The position numbers and the translations under genes were made by a program. Under the pieces are notes generated by a model. It did no database searches. It was not told where the DNA came from and saw nothing but the letters and a program-made list of their open reading frames with translations. Positions 5,933-6,369 of a DNA stretch of 6,369 nucleotides are shown piece after piece; position 1 is the first letter of the stretch, and each line of letters starts with the position of its first letter. The DNA is from Patescibacteria group bacterium (GTDB lineage: Bacteria; Patescibacteriota; Microgenomatia; Levybacterales; UBA12049): NCBI GenBank assembly GCA_018900295.1, contig JAHIGH010000206.1, positions 1-6,369 on the forward strand, given 5' to 3'.

Positions 5933-6369
5933 ATGGTTCATAGAATAGAAGTATATTCAAAAGTATTTGATGCCAGAGCAGTGGCAGCAAAGAACAGATT
6001 ATTGAAACTTGATTTGGTGGGCAGTGATTGCGATTTATGGATTTCTGATGTTTACACAATAGATAAAGATTTTTCACATGATTCACTTAAAAATATTGCC
6101 TCCATGCTTGCAAATCCTGTAACACAAAGTTTTGTCACTAAAACCCACCCTAGCCCTCCCTTATCAGGGAGGGAAACTAGGAATTCTCCCACTAATAAGG
6201 GGGAGTTAGAGGGGGTTTTTACTTACGCAATCGAAATAGGATTTCTTCCCGGCGTCACTGATAATATCGCCACAACAGCCAGAGAAAGTATTGAAGACCT
6301 GCTAAAGACAAAATTTATTAAAGAAGAAAACGTTTATTCCTCCAAACTTTTTTTCTTGAAAGGAAATAT
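5933..6369 (+). CDS. purL: Large-type FGAM synthase, N-terminal PurS-like region (3' end outside window)
   Basis: The frame is open from ATG 5933 to the window end (145 codons). It starts MVHRIEVYSKVFDARA, typical of PurL proteins that carry a PurS-like N-terminal domain. Family features are DVYTIDKDFS (residues 40-49), NPVTQSF (62-68), YAIEIGFLPGVTDN (98-111) and the end of the visible part, VYSSKLFFLKGN. FGAM synthase converts FGAR, glutamine and ATP to FGAM, the next step after the PurN activity. The catalytic FGAM synthetase domain would lie beyond the window, so the call rests on this N-terminal part and on the operon. Residues 70-97 do not resemble the family and are encoded by a palindromic repeat. 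Without them the linker reads PVTQSFVTYAIEIGF, as expected. The start fits the family's N-terminus, although no Shine-Dalgarno is visible at normal distance; GGAAGAG lies 21 bases upstream, inside purD. Confidence 0.86.
   Translation, partial: MVHRIEVYSKVFDARAVAAKNRLLKLDLVGSDCDLWISDVYTIDKDFSHDSLKNIASMLANPVTQSFVTKTHPSPPLSGRETRNSPTNKGELEGVFTYAIEIGFLPGVTDNIATTARESIEDLLKTKFIKEENVYSSKLFFLKGN
6140..6220 (+). repeat. 81-bp palindromic MITE/REP-like element inserted in frame in purL
   Basis: The tips are inverted: AAAACCC (6140-6146) against GGGTTTT (6213-6219). Inside are two hairpins. The left one is perfect, CCCTCCC (6154-6160) with GGGAGGG (6167-6173) around TTATCA. The right one is CTCCC (6186-6190) with GGGAG (6201-6205) around ACTAATAAGG. 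The left and right halves are also diverged inverted copies of each other, so the whole can fold into one long arm or two small ones. ACT flanks it on both sides (6137-6139 and 6221-6223), possibly a 3-bp target duplication. The 81 bases encode 27 residues without a stop. It has no coding capacity of its own, so any mobility would need a transposase elsewhere. Confidence 0.85.

Noticed and set aside
6140..6220. CRISPR repeat or tRNA-like structure in purL
   Set aside because: There is only one unit with no repeat-spacer periodicity, and no cloverleaf or anticodon arm. The structure is a two-hairpin palindrome.

Overview
This 6.4 kb window is AT-rich and tightly packed, with every gene on the + strand. 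It holds the end of one operon, a short control region, and the start of a purine biosynthesis operon. The small gaps, the compact operons, a GluRS with a KLSKRKNP signature, a PurF with no iron-sulphur CxxC, and a large PurL with a PurS-like N-terminus suggest an uncultivated bacterium. Candidate Phyla Radiation (Patescibacteria) is my best guess. That placement is inferred from family resemblance recalled by eye, with no search behind it, and is low to moderate in confidence.

Positions 1-2328 hold three genes that look co-transcribed. First is gltX (glutamyl-tRNA synthetase, with its first few codons missing). It overlaps by 4 bases (ATGA) a six-helix PAP2-like membrane phosphatase. One base after that comes a DgkA-type lipid kinase, probably an undecaprenol kinase. 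The kinase/phosphatase pair would act on the lipid carrier for cell-wall precursors.

Positions 2329-2468 carry a candidate sigma70-type promoter, whose -35 lies inside the dgkA tail, followed by a clear intrinsic terminator and then purF. With the promoter upstream of the terminator, the layout could be an attenuated leader. A 22-codon ORF in this leader ends inside the terminator hairpin. The terminator also serves plainly as the end of the gltX-dgkA operon.

Positions 2469-6369 hold early de novo IMP synthesis genes: a PurF-PurN fusion (steps 1 and 3), purD (step 2) and the start of a large-type purL (step 4). Together they take PRPP through PRA, GAR and FGAR to FGAM. The fused enzyme keeps the recognisable catalytic residues of both halves. 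It lacks two of the four Fe-S cysteines known from Bacillus PurF and has an unusual PRPP loop.

The most striking feature is an 81-bp palindromic repeat inside purL, flanked by ACT on both sides. It is read through in frame as 27 extra amino acids. Removing one ACT plus the repeat restores an ordinary PurS/PurL-type linker exactly. I see no defence system, CRISPR, tRNA, rRNA or transposase gene. The novelty here lies in the fusion, the leader and the protein-coding palindromic insertion.
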